Of a DNA stretch of 64,000 bases, positions 1 through 9,027 are shown piece after piece. Source of the DNA: Candidatus Nitrotoga arctica (lineage in GTDB: Bacteria > Pseudomonadota > Gammaproteobacteria > Burkholderiales > Gallionellaceae); contig NZ_OU912926.1 of NCBI RefSeq assembly GCF_918378365.1, positions 806,001 to 870,000 of the forward strand, written 5' to 3'. Under the pieces are notes generated by a model. That model had not been told where the DNA came from and did not search any database. It was given only the letters and a program-made list of their open reading frames with translations. The first letter of the stretch is position 1. The number at the start of each line of letters is the position of its first letter. The position numbers were made by a program, and so were the translations under genes.

Positions 1-3000
1 CGGAATACGCGAAGCTGACCTGAATCTGCAAGTCTTTGGGCGACACCGCATCGCTGACATGGGTTTCGCGCACCAGCGTGGCGGCGAAGGGCGGTTCGCC
101 GCAGCGGCGGTAGCGATCGAGGTCGTAGACGAAGCGGCTGGTGGCGCTTTTGAGCAGCGCTGCCTTGAGGTCGGCGGGACGCGCGACAAAGTTCTGTAGT
201 TGAGCCAAGGCGGGGTCGGCATCGAAGTCGTCGAAATCGTCCAGCGAATCGCCAAGCGTCTCGCTGCTTTTACCACGAACCGCCGTGGCGACCGCCAGGC
301 CGAATGCATCGAAGGCCGCGAAAGAGCGATTGCCATTAGGGTCGGTCAGTTGCTTTGCCTGCAAGACCCGGTAGTCATGCAGTGCTTCAATGGTGTTGCC
401 GAGTGCGTCGCGGGTTTTTGCGGGAAAGAGATCGTTCTCATAATCCACAAAGCTGCTGTGCGTAAACGGATTGCGGAAGCGCCGCGGCAGGAAGAAGTGG
501 CCGGTGGCTTCCACCAGCTCATCTGCGGCGGTGGCAGTTTCGGTCGGATGGAAGAACATGCGCCCCGAAGGAATCCACCAGCGGCCATCGCCATCGAGAT
601 CGACATAGCCGCCACGGTCGGACGCCAGGCTGGTGTCCGCCAGAAGAACCGTGCCTGGATTGGGCAGCAGATTTTCCGTCGCCAGGCTAGCGTGCGGTCG
701 CTGGTAAACGGTGCTCAATAGCCCCGGCGTAAGGGCCAGCTTGTAGCTCTCGCCCGGCAAGGCCAACGCCTGCAAAGTCCGCAACGGGAGCAATTGGCTC
801 AGGTTGTTGCTGCGGTAGCGGGTTCGCAGGTCTTCGATGGGGCGCCGGTAGACACCGGCACCCATTGCACGGGTAGCCTTGATATCCTCGTAGGGAAGAT
901 CGTGTGCGCCATCACCCGCCTGAGCGACGAGGGCAAGCAGTTCATCGAAGCGGAACAGGTTGGTGATGTCGGGTTGTTGTGAGGCCGGACGCAGCTTGAT
1001 CAACTCGTAAGTCTGTGCCTCGGCCGGTAGCGGGGTGCGATACGCGTCGACGGCAAGGACGGCGTTGGTAAAGCTGACTTCGGTGAGTGTCACGAAAAGC
1101 TGCTTCTGTTTTTTGCGGTCGGCATCGGTCTGCACCGGGTCGGTATCGTCGAAGCGGCGGCCATAGGCAATCGCTACGGACTGGCGCACGTTGCCGTAGT
1201 CGTCCACGTCCAAGGTCATGCTGTGCGTGACACGGGGATCGGCCAGCCATTGGGTGCCTGAATTCGAGGCCGCCGTTACCGCATCGACAATCTGGCCGTT
1301 CAAGACCGGAAACAGCTTGCGCTCGTAATGAAAGTCGATGGTCTCGCGCGCGTGGGTGAAGATGATGGAATGGCGGTTCGCGCCGCGCGGTTGCATGGCC
1401 TGAATGGTGTAGTTGCGCTCGGAGACGGAATACGGCCGGTCGGACGCGTCCTTGTCGTCGAGCGCGTAAATCTCCTGCCGTAAGATTGCGCCCTTGAGCG
1501 AGCGAATGGCTTCACGGGTTTCTCCGATTGCGAGGCCTGATGGAAGCACGGTGTCGTCGAGCAGCATCGCCTCGCGCTGAGTCAGGCTCAGTTCGCTACC
1601 GGGCTGGCCGGGGTCACCTTCGCGGTAATACTCGTCTTCGAGGTAACGCGAAATGCGCGCGCCGGCAAAGTAGGCGCCGGTATGAAACCATGTCTTGGTG
1701 AGCGTGGGCGGCACATGGAAGGCGGCATTGAGGTTGGTGGCTGGTGTAGCAACTTGAGACAGAACGCCAAACTCTTCGGTATCCCATTGATCGACGCGGC
1801 CAAAGCCGCGGAACTCTCGCTCGATGCCATCGAAATAACCGTGGTGGTAGGCAGAACGCGTAACGAAACGATTGCCGCTGATGAGATCGCGGGTCTCGGT
1901 CCGAGTCACGACGTGGACTGGGAAGGGTAGACGCGTGATCCAAGGCGTTCCGGCGGCCTTGTCTTCAAGGTAGAAATGCGTGGACGATGCGTATTCAATG
2001 TGCGTTTCGGCGCCAAGGTTGTTGCGCACCGTCGTGAGCAAATGTGGCTTGATGCCGCCCATTAGATCCAGATAGCGCAAGGATCGACGAGTATCACCCG
2101 ATAAGGAAGACGACCAAAGCAGACAGGCCGTTCCTCGCCCAAGAAAATCAACCACGGAGACCGCTGTTAAATTATCGGTGCGCGGTACCCGGTTCAGTAG
2201 TCGCGCTTGGGACAGGCTGTTGCCATGTTGATTAAGATAGATACGCACACCGTCACGACCCAGATATACGATATCGGTGGGACCGGAGCCGTCGGTATCG
2301 GTGAGATGCACACGACGCTGGTCGAAGGAAGTGGGATCGTCGAACCAGGGTGCATTGTCCAGCGTGACCTTCGCACCGAAGCGGCCATAGCCGAGGTTGG
2401 GCCAATAGCAGACTTCGCTCACCTGTATCCGCACCAAATCGGACAGACCATCGCCGGACATGTCGGCGAGATAGATAGACTGCGTTCCATCGGCGAAGAC
2501 CATGCGCGGCCCATCTTCCTCGTCGACCGCGAGTGGCACATGGAGGGCTGATCCGAATCCGTCCTCCGCATAGGACTCATGCCAAGTAGCGAAAACCTGA
2601 TCATCTGTCACAAGGATATCGGCATGACCATCACCGGTCAGGTCTACGAAGCGCAGGTTTGGATCCTGCCAGTCAATGTTCGGTAGACTGAGGAAGGTGC
2701 GGAAACGGTCCCAGCCGGCATCCTCGGTACGCGAAAAGAATCCTGGTGTCGGTGCCTCGAAATCGACCAGATCGAGGTTGCCATCGCCCGCGAGGTCGAG
2801 GAGCTGTTGCCGTCCGCGGCTTAGCGCAGCCAGCGAGGGCCGGGGCGACACACATTCAACCGGACCGAACTGGCCTTCGCCAAGGTTGGGTTTGTAAAAC
2901 CATGCGTCGGCCTGTTCGCTGAACACACCTGAGATGCCTTCTCCGTCCAGATCGACCCATCGATAACTGCTGCTGTCGATGCCGGATGGGAGGTTCTGCA

Positions 3001-4321
3001 GACTCAGTTCATCGACTTCCTGCAGCGGAAGTTGGTCGTAGGTCAGGTCGTCGAGCGGGCTGACCGAATATTCAAACTCAAGAGGGGGCAATGAACGCTT
3101 GAGGTAGCGCGGAGTGGGCTTAACAATCCGTTTGAAACCAGACTGTAGCGCCTGAGTAATGAAAGAGCCGTTGGGCTTTTCCTGGTAAGCAAACTCGGTG
3201 GAGCGTACCAGATAGTCGTCGATACCCAACTCGTCCGGGAAGTGATGGAACATAAGCACCCGCCGACACAGGCGGTAGCTACGTACCTCAAAGCAAGACC
3301 GGTAGGTAGAGAACGGATCGAGGCGCGTCGACCACGTTCCGCCGATGGGTGGCTTTAGCGTAGCCGTCGCGAAAGTCCGGCCATCCGCATCCGCTGGCAT
3401 TTCCTGATAATGACCCTCGCCGTAGTCGAAAACGACCTCGAACATCCAGCCCGCGTTGTTGAAATCTGGCGCAGGTACGTGGGTCTGACGGAAACTGGGC
3501 TGGGTCGGGTCGACAAGCAGCGGCTGCCGGTTTCCATAGCGGATGGTTTTCAGGTAGCGGTTTGCCGAGCGCACGCGATTGCGCTCGTTGACATGGGAGA
3601 GATCGACGTTGTCATCGTTCTCGGCAACATACGCGTAAACAATTGCGTTGCCCTTGTCGTCATAGCTCTGGCAGATCAACCAACTGAAGACATGATCTGG
3701 GTTGGCTGGGTCGGCAATGCGCGATTCGGACGTGCTGCCATAGACAGTGAGGATATTGTCCTTAGAGATTGAGCGCCAATGGGTATCGCCGTCGGCGATG
3801 CGCGTCCAGCGTTCGATGCGGGCGAACAGTCCCTCGATGCGGGGCCGGTAGCGTTTGACCAAATAGCCGTTGCGCGAATCTTCGTCGTAAATCAGATTTC
3901 CTTGTGGGTCGTGAGTCCAGCTGCCATCGGGGTTCCTTTTGTAGACCGGCACCAGATCCTCGGCCCCAGAGAGGATAAAGACGTCGGACTCTTCGGCGTC
4001 CCGGTACTGTGGCAAGCCCTTGTCCGTCTTGCGTGTGATAGCAGGCAAGGACAAACTCCAGCCAATACCAAACGGACCGTTGCCGGCACCAGAATCGTAT
4101 GAAAGACCCAACTGGGGGCCAAAACCGGCGCGCCCAGGTGAGGTGGCAATTGGCACGCTCAGGGAACCGGTGCCGGTAACGGGATTCGCCGTGAATTTTT
4201 CGCCCATGCCCCGGATGGCGCCGCCACCTTTGGGAAGCGAGACTTGCGGTGCGTTTACCGCAAACTTGTCGTCCGACTGGCTTTGCTTGTCGCCGGATGA
4301 CGGTTTTTGTTCTTGCATCAT
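1..4321 (-). CDS. Tc toxin B-component-like protein (SpvB/TcdB family), 5' part only
   Basis: One uninterrupted minus-strand frame of about 1440 codons opens at an ATG (4319-4321) behind a GAAGGG ribosome site and runs off the left edge. A second ATG follows immediately. The N-terminal ~330 residues are SpvB-like: a variable leader, then GTGSLSVPIATSPGRAGFGP and SYDSGAGNGPFGIGWSLSLP. Next come FG-GAP/VCBS-type segments (DLDGEGISGVF, DLTGDGHADILV, DMSGDGLSDLVRI, DTDGSGPTDIVYLG) and the TcdB middle domain with EYASSTHFYLED and PWITRLPFPVHVV. In characterised Tc toxins the B protein forms, with the Rhs core of TcC, a cocoon that encloses the cytotoxic C-terminus. No signal peptide is visible, as usual for B subunits. 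No A or C component lies to the right; partners or a fused TcC could lie left of the window. Family assignment is firm; toxicity is inferred. Confidence 0.9.
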   Translation of the reverse strand, partial: MMQEQKPSSGDKQSQSDDKFAVNAPQVSLPKGGGAIRGMGEKFTANPVTGTGSLSVPIATSPGRAGFGPQLGLSYDSGAGNGPFGIGWSLSLPAITRKTDKGLPQYRDAEESDVFILSGAEDLVPVYKRNPDGSWTHDPQGNLIYDEDSRNGYLVKRYRPRIEGLFARIERWTRIADGDTHWRSISKDNILTVYGSTSESRIADPANPDHVFSWLICQSYDDKGNAIVYAYVAENDDNVDLSHVNERNRVRSANRYLKTIRYGNRQPLLVDPTQPSFRQTHVPAPDFNNAGWMFEVVFDYGEGHYQEMPADADGRTFATATLKPPIGGTWSTRLDPFSTYRSCFEVRSYRLCRRVLMFHHFPDELGIDDYLVRSTEFAYQEKPNGSFITQALQSGFKRIVKPTPRYLKRSLPPLEFEYSVSPLDDLTYDQLPLQEVDELSLQNLPSGIDSSSYRWVDLDGEGISGVFSEQADAWFYKPNLGEGQFGPVECVSPRPSLAALSRGRQQLLDLAGDGNLDLVDFEAPTPGFFSRTEDAGWDRFRTFLSLPNIDWQDPNLRFVDLTGDGHADILVTDDQVFATWHESYAEDGFGSALHVPLAVDEEDGPRMVFADGTQSIYLADMSGDGLSDLVRIQVSEVCYWPNLGYGRFGAKVTLDNAPWFDDPTSFDQRRVHLTDTDGSGPTDIVYLGRDGVRIYLNQHGNSLSQARLLNRVPRTDNLTAVSVVDFLGRGTACLLWSSSLSGDTRRSLRYLDLMGGIKPHLLTTVRNNLGAETHIEYASSTHFYLEDKAAGTPWITRLPFPVHVVTRTETRDLISGNRFVTRSAYHHGYFDGIEREFRGFGRVDQWDTEEFGVLSQVATPATNLNAAFHVPPTLTKTWFHTGAYFAGARISRYLEDEYYREGDPGQPGSELSLTQREAMLLDDTVLPSGLAIGETREAIRSLKGAILRQEIYALDDKDASDRPYSVSERNYTIQAMQPRGANRHSIIFTHARETIDFHYERKLFPVLNGQIVDAVTAASNSGTQWLADPRVTHSMTLDVDDYGNVRQSVAIAYGRRFDDTDPVQTDADRKKQKQLFVTLTEVSFTNAVLAVDAYRTPLPAEAQTYELIKLRPASQQPDITNLFRFDELLALVAQAGDGAHDLPYEDIKATRAMGAGVYRRPIEDLRTRYRSNNLSQLLPLRTLQALALPGESYKLALTPGLLSTVYQRPHASLATENLLPNPGTVLLADTSLASDRGGYVDLDGDGRWWIPSGRMFFHPTETATAADELVEATGHFFLPRRFRNPFTHSSFVDYENDLFPAKTRDALGNTIEALHDYRVLQAKQLTDPNGNRSFAAFDAFGLAVATAVRGKSSETLGDSLDDFDDFDADPALAQLQNFVARPADLKAALLKSATSRFVYDLDRYRRCGEPPFAATLVRETHVSDAVSPKDLQIQVSFAYS

Positions 4322-4733
4322 GTTCCCTTCGCCAATTTTTTAGATTGGTTAGGTGCTTAGATTGATTAGGTGCACTGTACCGAACTACGGTAGCCATTAG
4401 CCGCATTGTGGGGTAACCGTCATAACAATAAAATAAGCAAATTGCTTATTTTTGATTAAGAAAAATCCTTAAAATATGCGGCGTATTAAAATTTTTATTG
4501 CTCCTGGCCTTACTTCGATGTACATGATGTAAACCCGCATTTACGCAGTGAGGGAAACGTGTCATACGACAATAGATATATATATGGCAACCTCCTGGAG
4601 GACAGTGCTTCCATTCGGTTACATCCGCGTAGAGCAGACGTGAGGGCGGTTTAGGTGGTTACGCTTTTCTTCCCAATTCTGATGGTCACAATATCGAGGT
4701 AAAATATTATGTACCGGAGTAAAAAATTGCCTA
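4322..4733. other. Intergenic region upstream of the TcB gene
   Basis: No convincing gene is seen. The stretch is AT-rich and would carry the promoter of the leftward toxin gene. A near-perfect palindrome at 4431-4451 (AAATAAGCAA, one base, TTGCTTATTT) sits about 110 bp upstream of the toxin start and could be an operator; it has almost no loop, so it is less likely a terminator. Confidence 0.5.
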
Positions 4734-4814
4734 TTGATCCGGCACTGTTTATCCAAGAAGTCGTTCGCATTGAGCTTGTCGAAATGTGAATGGCTTCTTA
4801 TGCTTCGACAAGCT

Positions 4815-6007
4815 TGTATGGTGTTTCTGGCTCCTTCTTGAGAGACTGGAAGGAGCCGGGGTGGAGGGACATCGACAAGCCTCTGCCGTGCAGCGGACAG
4901 ACTTAGTGAGAACTCTCCCACCCACACCCCGAACGTCGATGAAGAATTTAGCGGCTGTGCATTGACCGCCGATTTGAACGCAAGCTAACGTAGGTGTGTG
5001 CCACTCCAGCGTTGTTACTTTACTTCTGGAGGCTACTATCATGCAAACCTTTCCGAACATAGGTGTGGATGTTGCCAAAGACGCAGTCGTTGTGGCTTGC
5101 GCCGCGCAAAGTTTTTCTACTCACAGTGTTACAAACCAGCGCACTCCTTTGCTGGCATGGCTGAAATCTCTGCCCACAGGCAGCCGCATCGGCCTGGAAT
5201 CCACGGGCGGCTATCACGAATTACTGGCCGATCTGGCACACGCGCAAGGCCATGTCGTATTCCTGCTCAATCCGTTGGATACCAAGCACTATGCCCGCGC
5301 CATGGGTAACCGCGCCAAAACAGACCGAGTGGATGCCGAACTGATCGCCCGTCTCATCGCTCAAGAACATACGCGCTTACGCCCTTACGCACCCCCTACA
5401 GCCGACCAGCGCAAGCTGGATCGCATGATCCGGCGGCGCGCCAATATCGTTCGCATCAAAAGCTCGCTCACGCTGACGATGAGCAACCTGAGTGGCTTTA
5501 CCACCGAACTCAAAGCTGTCTCGAACAAGCTTGATGCCCTGATTGCCAAGATCGATTCCACCATGACCGCGATTGCGGCGCATTCCCCGCAACACAAGGA
5601 AGCGCAACAGCGTTTGCAAACCATTGCAGGTGTCGGCCCCGTGGTGGGCATGGCGCTGACCAATACGATGGAGCGCGTGCCTTTCCGCAATGCGGATGCA
5701 TTCGTCGCATTCACTGGCTTCGACCCGAGAGCCAACGACTCCGGCAACAAAATTGGCCGCAGGCGCCTATCCAAACGCGGCCCCGCCGAGTTGCGTCGCC
5801 TGCTGTTTAACGCTGCAATGGCCGCCGCCAAATCCAAAGCTTGGAAACCTATCTATGAGCATTACCGCGCCCAAGGCTGGGGCACTACCGCAGCACTGGT
5901 AATCATCGCCCGCAAAATCGCCCGCGCAGCCTGGTCTATTCATCATTACCATTCAACTTTCGACCCGGAAAGGATTACAAAAATGCTTGACGCGAACCAT
6001 AGAATCT
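4815..6007 (+). mobile_element. IS110-family insertion sequence, about 1193 bp
   Basis: The boundaries are inferred from reconstruction of the split palindrome: a CT dinucleotide is found at both junctions (4813-4814 and 6006-6007), matching the CT core used by IS621-like IS110 elements. The left end reads TGTATGG and the right end contains CCATAGAATCT, forming a short imperfect inverted match; no classical terminal repeat or target duplication is seen, as expected for the family. A 226-nt noncoding leader precedes the recombinase and holds the predicted bridge RNA. Confidence 0.8.
4829..5000 (+). ncRNA. Predicted IS110 bridge RNA
   Basis: The leader folds by eye into three units. A 5' hairpin pairs GGCTCCTTC (4829-4837) with GAAGGAGCC (4849-4857). 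A second stem, GGGTGG (4859-4864) with CCACCC (4918-4923), encloses a loop holding TCGACAAGC (4872-4880), identical to the left target flank, and TGAG (4907-4910), complementary to CTCA that starts the right target flank. A third unit is closed by CACACC (4923-4928) and GGTGTG (4993-4998). It contains AGAATTT (4943-4949), resembling the element's right end AGAATCT, and CAAG (4981-4984), complementary to the core plus left end CTTG. This is the target-loop/donor-loop arrangement described for IS621. The transcript and its exact ends are inferred. Confidence 0.7.
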
Positions 6008-6093
6008 CAGCACGAACGGCAGTCAAGTTCAATTCGTGCCGGATCAGTAATAAGGCAATTTATCGAGCGGCTGCGGCATTCAGTGATTTTTGA
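5041..6093 (+). CDS. IS110-family recombinase (DEDD transposase)
   Basis: The 350-residue protein has the two IS110 domains. The N-terminal DEDD RuvC-like domain starts NIGVDVAKDAVVVAC (first Asp), followed by GLESTGGYHELL and NRAKTDRVDAELIARL. The C-terminal Tnp domain contains QRLQTIAGVGPVVGMAL, DAFVAFTGFDPR and SKRGPAELRRLLFNAA. The ATG at 5041 is chosen because GGAGG lies just upstream and IGVDVAK is then near the start as usual. The family catalyses RNA-guided recombination without target duplication. Oddity: no stop codon occurs before the inferred right end at 6007, so the last ~28 residues are read from the flanking MITE. The gene is otherwise intact and probably active. Confidence 0.93.
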   Translation: MQTFPNIGVDVAKDAVVVACAAQSFSTHSVTNQRTPLLAWLKSLPTGSRIGLESTGGYHELLADLAHAQGHVVFLLNPLDTKHYARAMGNRAKTDRVDAELIARLIAQEHTRLRPYAPPTADQRKLDRMIRRRANIVRIKSSLTLTMSNLSGFTTELKAVSNKLDALIAKIDSTMTAIAAHSPQHKEAQQRLQTIAGVGPVVGMALTNTMERVPFRNADAFVAFTGFDPRANDSGNKIGRRRLSKRGPAELRRLLFNAAMAAAKSKAWKPIYEHYRAQGWGTTAALVIIARKIARAAWSIHHYHSTFDPERITKMLDANHRISARTAVKFNSCRISNKAIYRAAAAFSDF

Positions 6094-6125
6094 CGCTAAT
6101 GCGCAAACTTAGAGGAGTTATCCAA

Positions 6126-6564
6126 GTGAGTTTGAATTACAGGTGGGTTATATGGGTAGTTGTGGCGCTGCTCCTGACTTTTGTAGCGTTGCGAGTGTAT
6201 TTGCACTTTTCCCCGGGCAGCAATCTTTATGTTGGTACATACAATATTCACCATCTTTTTATTGGTTTGCTTAATTACATTCGCGGGTTTGCCTCTTGTC
6301 CTGTTTCATGGTAATAGTTGAAAACTTGACGTAGCGGCTATAGCTTTTGGGGCAGGGCTGAGTATGGCTCTCGACGAGTGGGTATACCTCATTACCACCG
6401 ATGGGAGTGACGCTTTGTATCTCCTGCCGATTTCCTTATGGTGTGGGGTGATAATGATAGGTTTGGCTGCAAGTTATGCGCTTGGCTTAGCGTTTTTTGC
6501 TCATCGGTGTGAACGCGCTAACTTGGCGTTCAATTCGGATGTGCAAAAAGGGCACGCACGTTAG
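6126..6564 (+). pseudogene. Disrupted small membrane protein gene
   Basis: A GTG start at 6126 follows an AGAGGAG site and encodes a hydrophobic helix (WVIWVVVALLLTFVALRVYL) and a second one beginning HHLFIGLL. Around 6270-6275 the reading frame must shift by one base to continue as ITFAGLPLVLFHG. An in-frame TGA at 6319-6321 then interrupts before AFGAGLSMALDEWVYLITTDGSD and a further membrane helix (PISLWCGVIMIGLAASYALGLAF). The intact protein would be about 145 residues with three or four membrane segments. I do not recognise its function. It lies directly beside the MITE/IS110 insertion. Confidence 0.65.
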
Positions 6565-6616
6565 CACCGCATTAATCATATGTAATAGTTATCTGAAAAT
6601 TTGCCAGGCGAAATTG

Positions 6617-7504
6617 ATGATGGTATTCAAAATTGGATTATTTCCTATTATATTAAGTATTATTTTGCTGGGTTTCTTTGCGGCCAAAGCGGCAAGAATG
6701 CGTGGCAAAAATCCGTTGCTGTGGGGAAGTTTCACCGTTGCTGTGATCACCGCGGTGACATGGCAACAGCTGCCAGTATGGGCGGAGACTATTTTTTATC
6801 GAGGAACGACAAAGCAATCGACTATCCCTCAACGGAAGGTTATCAGACTGGAAGAGGCTAAAAAAATCAGTATTCGCGTAAGTATGGATGGCGTTAATTT
6901 TGATGTACCGCTTGTATATAACTTTAATGGGTACAACCCGCAATTACACGGCTGGGGAAGTGTGCCGCAAGGGCAGATTGAAGGTAAGAAAAGGCCAATT
7001 GTAGATTTCATCAAAATTGATGCCATATTGCCGGAGCTTTCTCCGGTAAGTGATGAGAATCTAGCGCAATTTGAAAAATTAGCATGGGGACAAAACATGC
7101 ACGCTTCTATTGCGCATATGAGACCGTGGGATTATTACTTTAAATATTTTTTCGAGAGATTGCAGCGGCAACCCGATTTGCCGAAATTGCCCGGGATGTT
7201 GCATTACTACGACCCATCAGGCAAGGCAGATATATTCTTTAGCCATGATCACCCTACGGACGAACTGGTGCGTATCCGGTGTGTTGATGAGAATTTTTTT
7301 CACAGTGCATTTCCAATTTGCGTAGTTGAAACCTCTTATAGTCCTGCGCCGGAAGTGGCGCTATCTAAGTCCGTAAAAAAGACGGTTTTCTATCTGAGGT
7401 ATGAACTGCCCAGCCAATACATTGCACAATGGCAAACGATAGGTCAGAAGCTTAAATCTCGGTTTGATCAGATGGTTAGCATTAACGCTACATCGTTACA
7501 TTGA
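6617..7504 (+). CDS. Hypothetical membrane-anchored protein
   Basis: The frame is open from further upstream, but the double ATG at 6617/6620 puts a hydrophobic segment (IGLFPIILSIILLGFF) at the N-terminus, followed by a second one (WGSFTVAVITAVTWQQL). The remaining ~230 residues are soluble and probably periplasmic, with motifs such as WGQNMHASIAHMRPWDYYF and HYYDPSGKADIFFSHDHP. I recognise no family. The ribosome site is weak (GCGAAATTG). The gene follows the disrupted membrane gene on the same strand and may once have been co-transcribed with it. Confidence 0.7.
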   Translation: MMVFKIGLFPIILSIILLGFFAAKAARMRGKNPLLWGSFTVAVITAVTWQQLPVWAETIFYRGTTKQSTIPQRKVIRLEEAKKISIRVSMDGVNFDVPLVYNFNGYNPQLHGWGSVPQGQIEGKKRPIVDFIKIDAILPELSPVSDENLAQFEKLAWGQNMHASIAHMRPWDYYFKYFFERLQRQPDLPKLPGMLHYYDPSGKADIFFSHDHPTDELVRIRCVDENFFHSAFPICVVETSYSPAPEVALSKSVKKTVFYLRYELPSQYIAQWQTIGQKLKSRFDQMVSINATSLH

Positions 7505-7748
7505 TTTGTGGCGAAAATTACGAGGCGAGTGGGTTACGAATACAGGAGGCTGGCTACGGCTTACGCTTAGTCTCATTAGAAGGGACTACATATGAATCCA
7601 ACGTCAATTCAGGGTACCTCGTACCGCTATGAAGCTGTAGTATAATTTTTAAAGTTTTATCAGTTGCATCCATAATGAGTAAATATTTGTAATAACAAAG
7701 TATTTACCTAACATTCAATAATACAAAAAAATTAAGGGGAGGTAAATT

Positions 7749-8576
7749 ATGAAGACTGTTTCTTTTAATTTCTGCCGTACAACCACTGTAGCGGTTGTTT
7801 CTATTTTCCTGGCGGGTTGTGCCAACATGCAGATGGGGTCTCAGGAAGCGAAAACAACTGCCACAGGCTCTGCGGGTGGCGCAACATCACAGAATGCCAA
7901 CAGCAAGCTTGAAAAATGCACTGAATCGTTGGGTACCTTGGCAGTCGTCGAGGATACCAATGCCCCATGGTATGGCATCTTAACTGGGCAAATGAAACTA
8001 GGATCCACTACTCCCGTACTTAAGATGCTTGTTCAACAGTCTAACTGCTTTGTGATTGTAGACCGGGGGCGTGCGATGGGTAATATGATGGGCGAACGTG
8101 CACTGGCGGAATCGGGAGAATTGCGCAATAACTCTAAGTTCCAAAAAGGGCAAATGGTAGCGGCTGACTTTTCTATGAGTCCTTCCATCACTTTCAGTAA
8201 CACGAATGCCGGCGGTGCGGGTGCTGCTATTGGTGGTCTTATGGGGTCATTTGGCGCTTTATTGGGCAGCAGTATTTCTGCCAAAGAATCCAGCACCATG
8301 TTGACCTTGGTAGATAACCGTTCTGGCGTTCAGTTAGCTGCCGCTGAGGGTAGTTCGCGCAATATGGACTTTGGATTCATGGGTGGCTTATTCGGAAGTG
8401 CGCTTGGTGGGGCAGGTGGAGGTTATTCCAACACTGCAGAAGGAAAGGTTATCGTTGCCGCCTTTACCGATTCCTACAATAATCTGGTGAAAGCCGTGCG
8501 TGCTTACAAAGCACAAGAGGTTAAAGGCGGGCTTGGAACGGGCGGTCACCTTGGTGTTCAGGGCGGAGGAAGTTAG
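7749..8576 (+). CDS. Outer-membrane lipoprotein, CsgG-like
   Basis: The 275-residue product begins with a lipoprotein signal peptide ending LAGC (Cys24). Start and ribosome site are clear (AAGGGGAGG before ATG). After a low-complexity Ser/Ala/Gly linker comes a domain with LAVVEDTNAPWYG, VLKMLVQQSNCFVIVDRGRA and QMVAADFSMSPSITFS, then glycine-rich stretches (GGAGAAIGGLMGSFGALLGSS) and DNRSGVQLAAAEGSS. The order 'Cys-lipidated N-terminus, xFVIVDRGR, (A/V)DY or ADFxxxPxITF, DxRxGxxxAxxxG' resembles CsgG/curli-secretion-like lipoproteins. Transport activity is not implied. It is expressed alone. Confidence 0.75.
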   Translation: MKTVSFNFCRTTTVAVVSIFLAGCANMQMGSQEAKTTATGSAGGATSQNANSKLEKCTESLGTLAVVEDTNAPWYGILTGQMKLGSTTPVLKMLVQQSNCFVIVDRGRAMGNMMGERALAESGELRNNSKFQKGQMVAADFSMSPSITFSNTNAGGAGAAIGGLMGSFGALLGSSISAKESSTMLTLVDNRSGVQLAAAEGSSRNMDFGFMGGLFGSALGGAGGGYSNTAEGKVIVAAFTDSYNNLVKAVRAYKAQEVKGGLGTGGHLGVQGGGS

Positions 8577-9027
8577 GAAATAAATTTGTACTAGGAAAAT
8601 TATTCTAAAATAAGTTTTCTACATGCACATTGCGATCTATTCAGGTTGCGATGTGCATAAATTAACGCTATGTAAAATTAAAGAGATAAGGTGTTAGTAA
8701 TACAGAAATACTAAATAGCGTAATACAAAATGCGTCCCTTTTTGCATTACGCAGGGAAGAATCAACGTGCGTTACACCGCCGCCTGATAATACGTCAGGC
8801 AGCTTCATTTCGGTTTCGAGCTTGACACAGTTACCACACTCATTCTTTGGTTATAGGTGAACGTGATGGTTAAGCTTCTTGCCCTCATCATTAATTGCAG
8901 CCCTAATAGATCTCGCTGGAACCAGTTATTATGACCCTCCTGTGGCAGTTGATTTATCAGCGCCAGCCTGTTATGCATCGAATTACCCCAACCTGAGTGC
9001 AGGAAACCTGGAGATTAAGAGACAGGA
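8577..9027. other. Intergenic region with hairpins
   Basis: No gene is seen. A 13-bp stem pairs ATGCACATTGCGA (8623-8635) with TTGCGATGTGCAT (8646-8658), including G-U pairs, just after the lipoprotein gene; it lacks a T-run, so termination is uncertain. A second small hairpin GCCTGA/TCAGGC spans 8782-8800. The promoter of bioD should lie in the right part. Confidence 0.45.

Larger units (their letters stand above)
4762..6018. repeat. REP-like palindrome, right arm interrupted by IS110
   Basis: The left arm is at 4762-4783. The right arm starts TTCGACAAGCT at 4804-4814 and resumes as CTCAGCACGAACG at 6006-6018 after the IS110 element. When the CT overlap is merged, the two 22-nt arms are inverted repeats with three mismatches. 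Sequences of the TTCGACAAGCTCAG...CGAACGG type are, from memory, common intergenic palindromes in betaproteobacteria. Confidence 0.7.
4734..6047. mobile_element. IS630-type MITE (about 121 bp) split by an IS110 element
   Basis: The ends carry TGATCCGGCAC (4735-4745) and its inverse GTGCCGGATCA (6036-6046), each next to a TA dinucleotide (4732-4733 and 6048-6049). The same end sequence borders the two full IS630-type copies at 25859 and 50511. Without the IS110 insertion the unit would be about 121 bp with no coding capacity, as expected of a MITE mobilised in trans by the IS630 transposase. Its interior is the REP-like palindrome described separately. Confidence 0.65.

Noticed and set aside
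3762..4406. 214-codon minus-strand frame overlapping the toxin gene start
   Set aside because: It lies in another frame of the TcB gene, is Arg-rich and has no protein-like motif.
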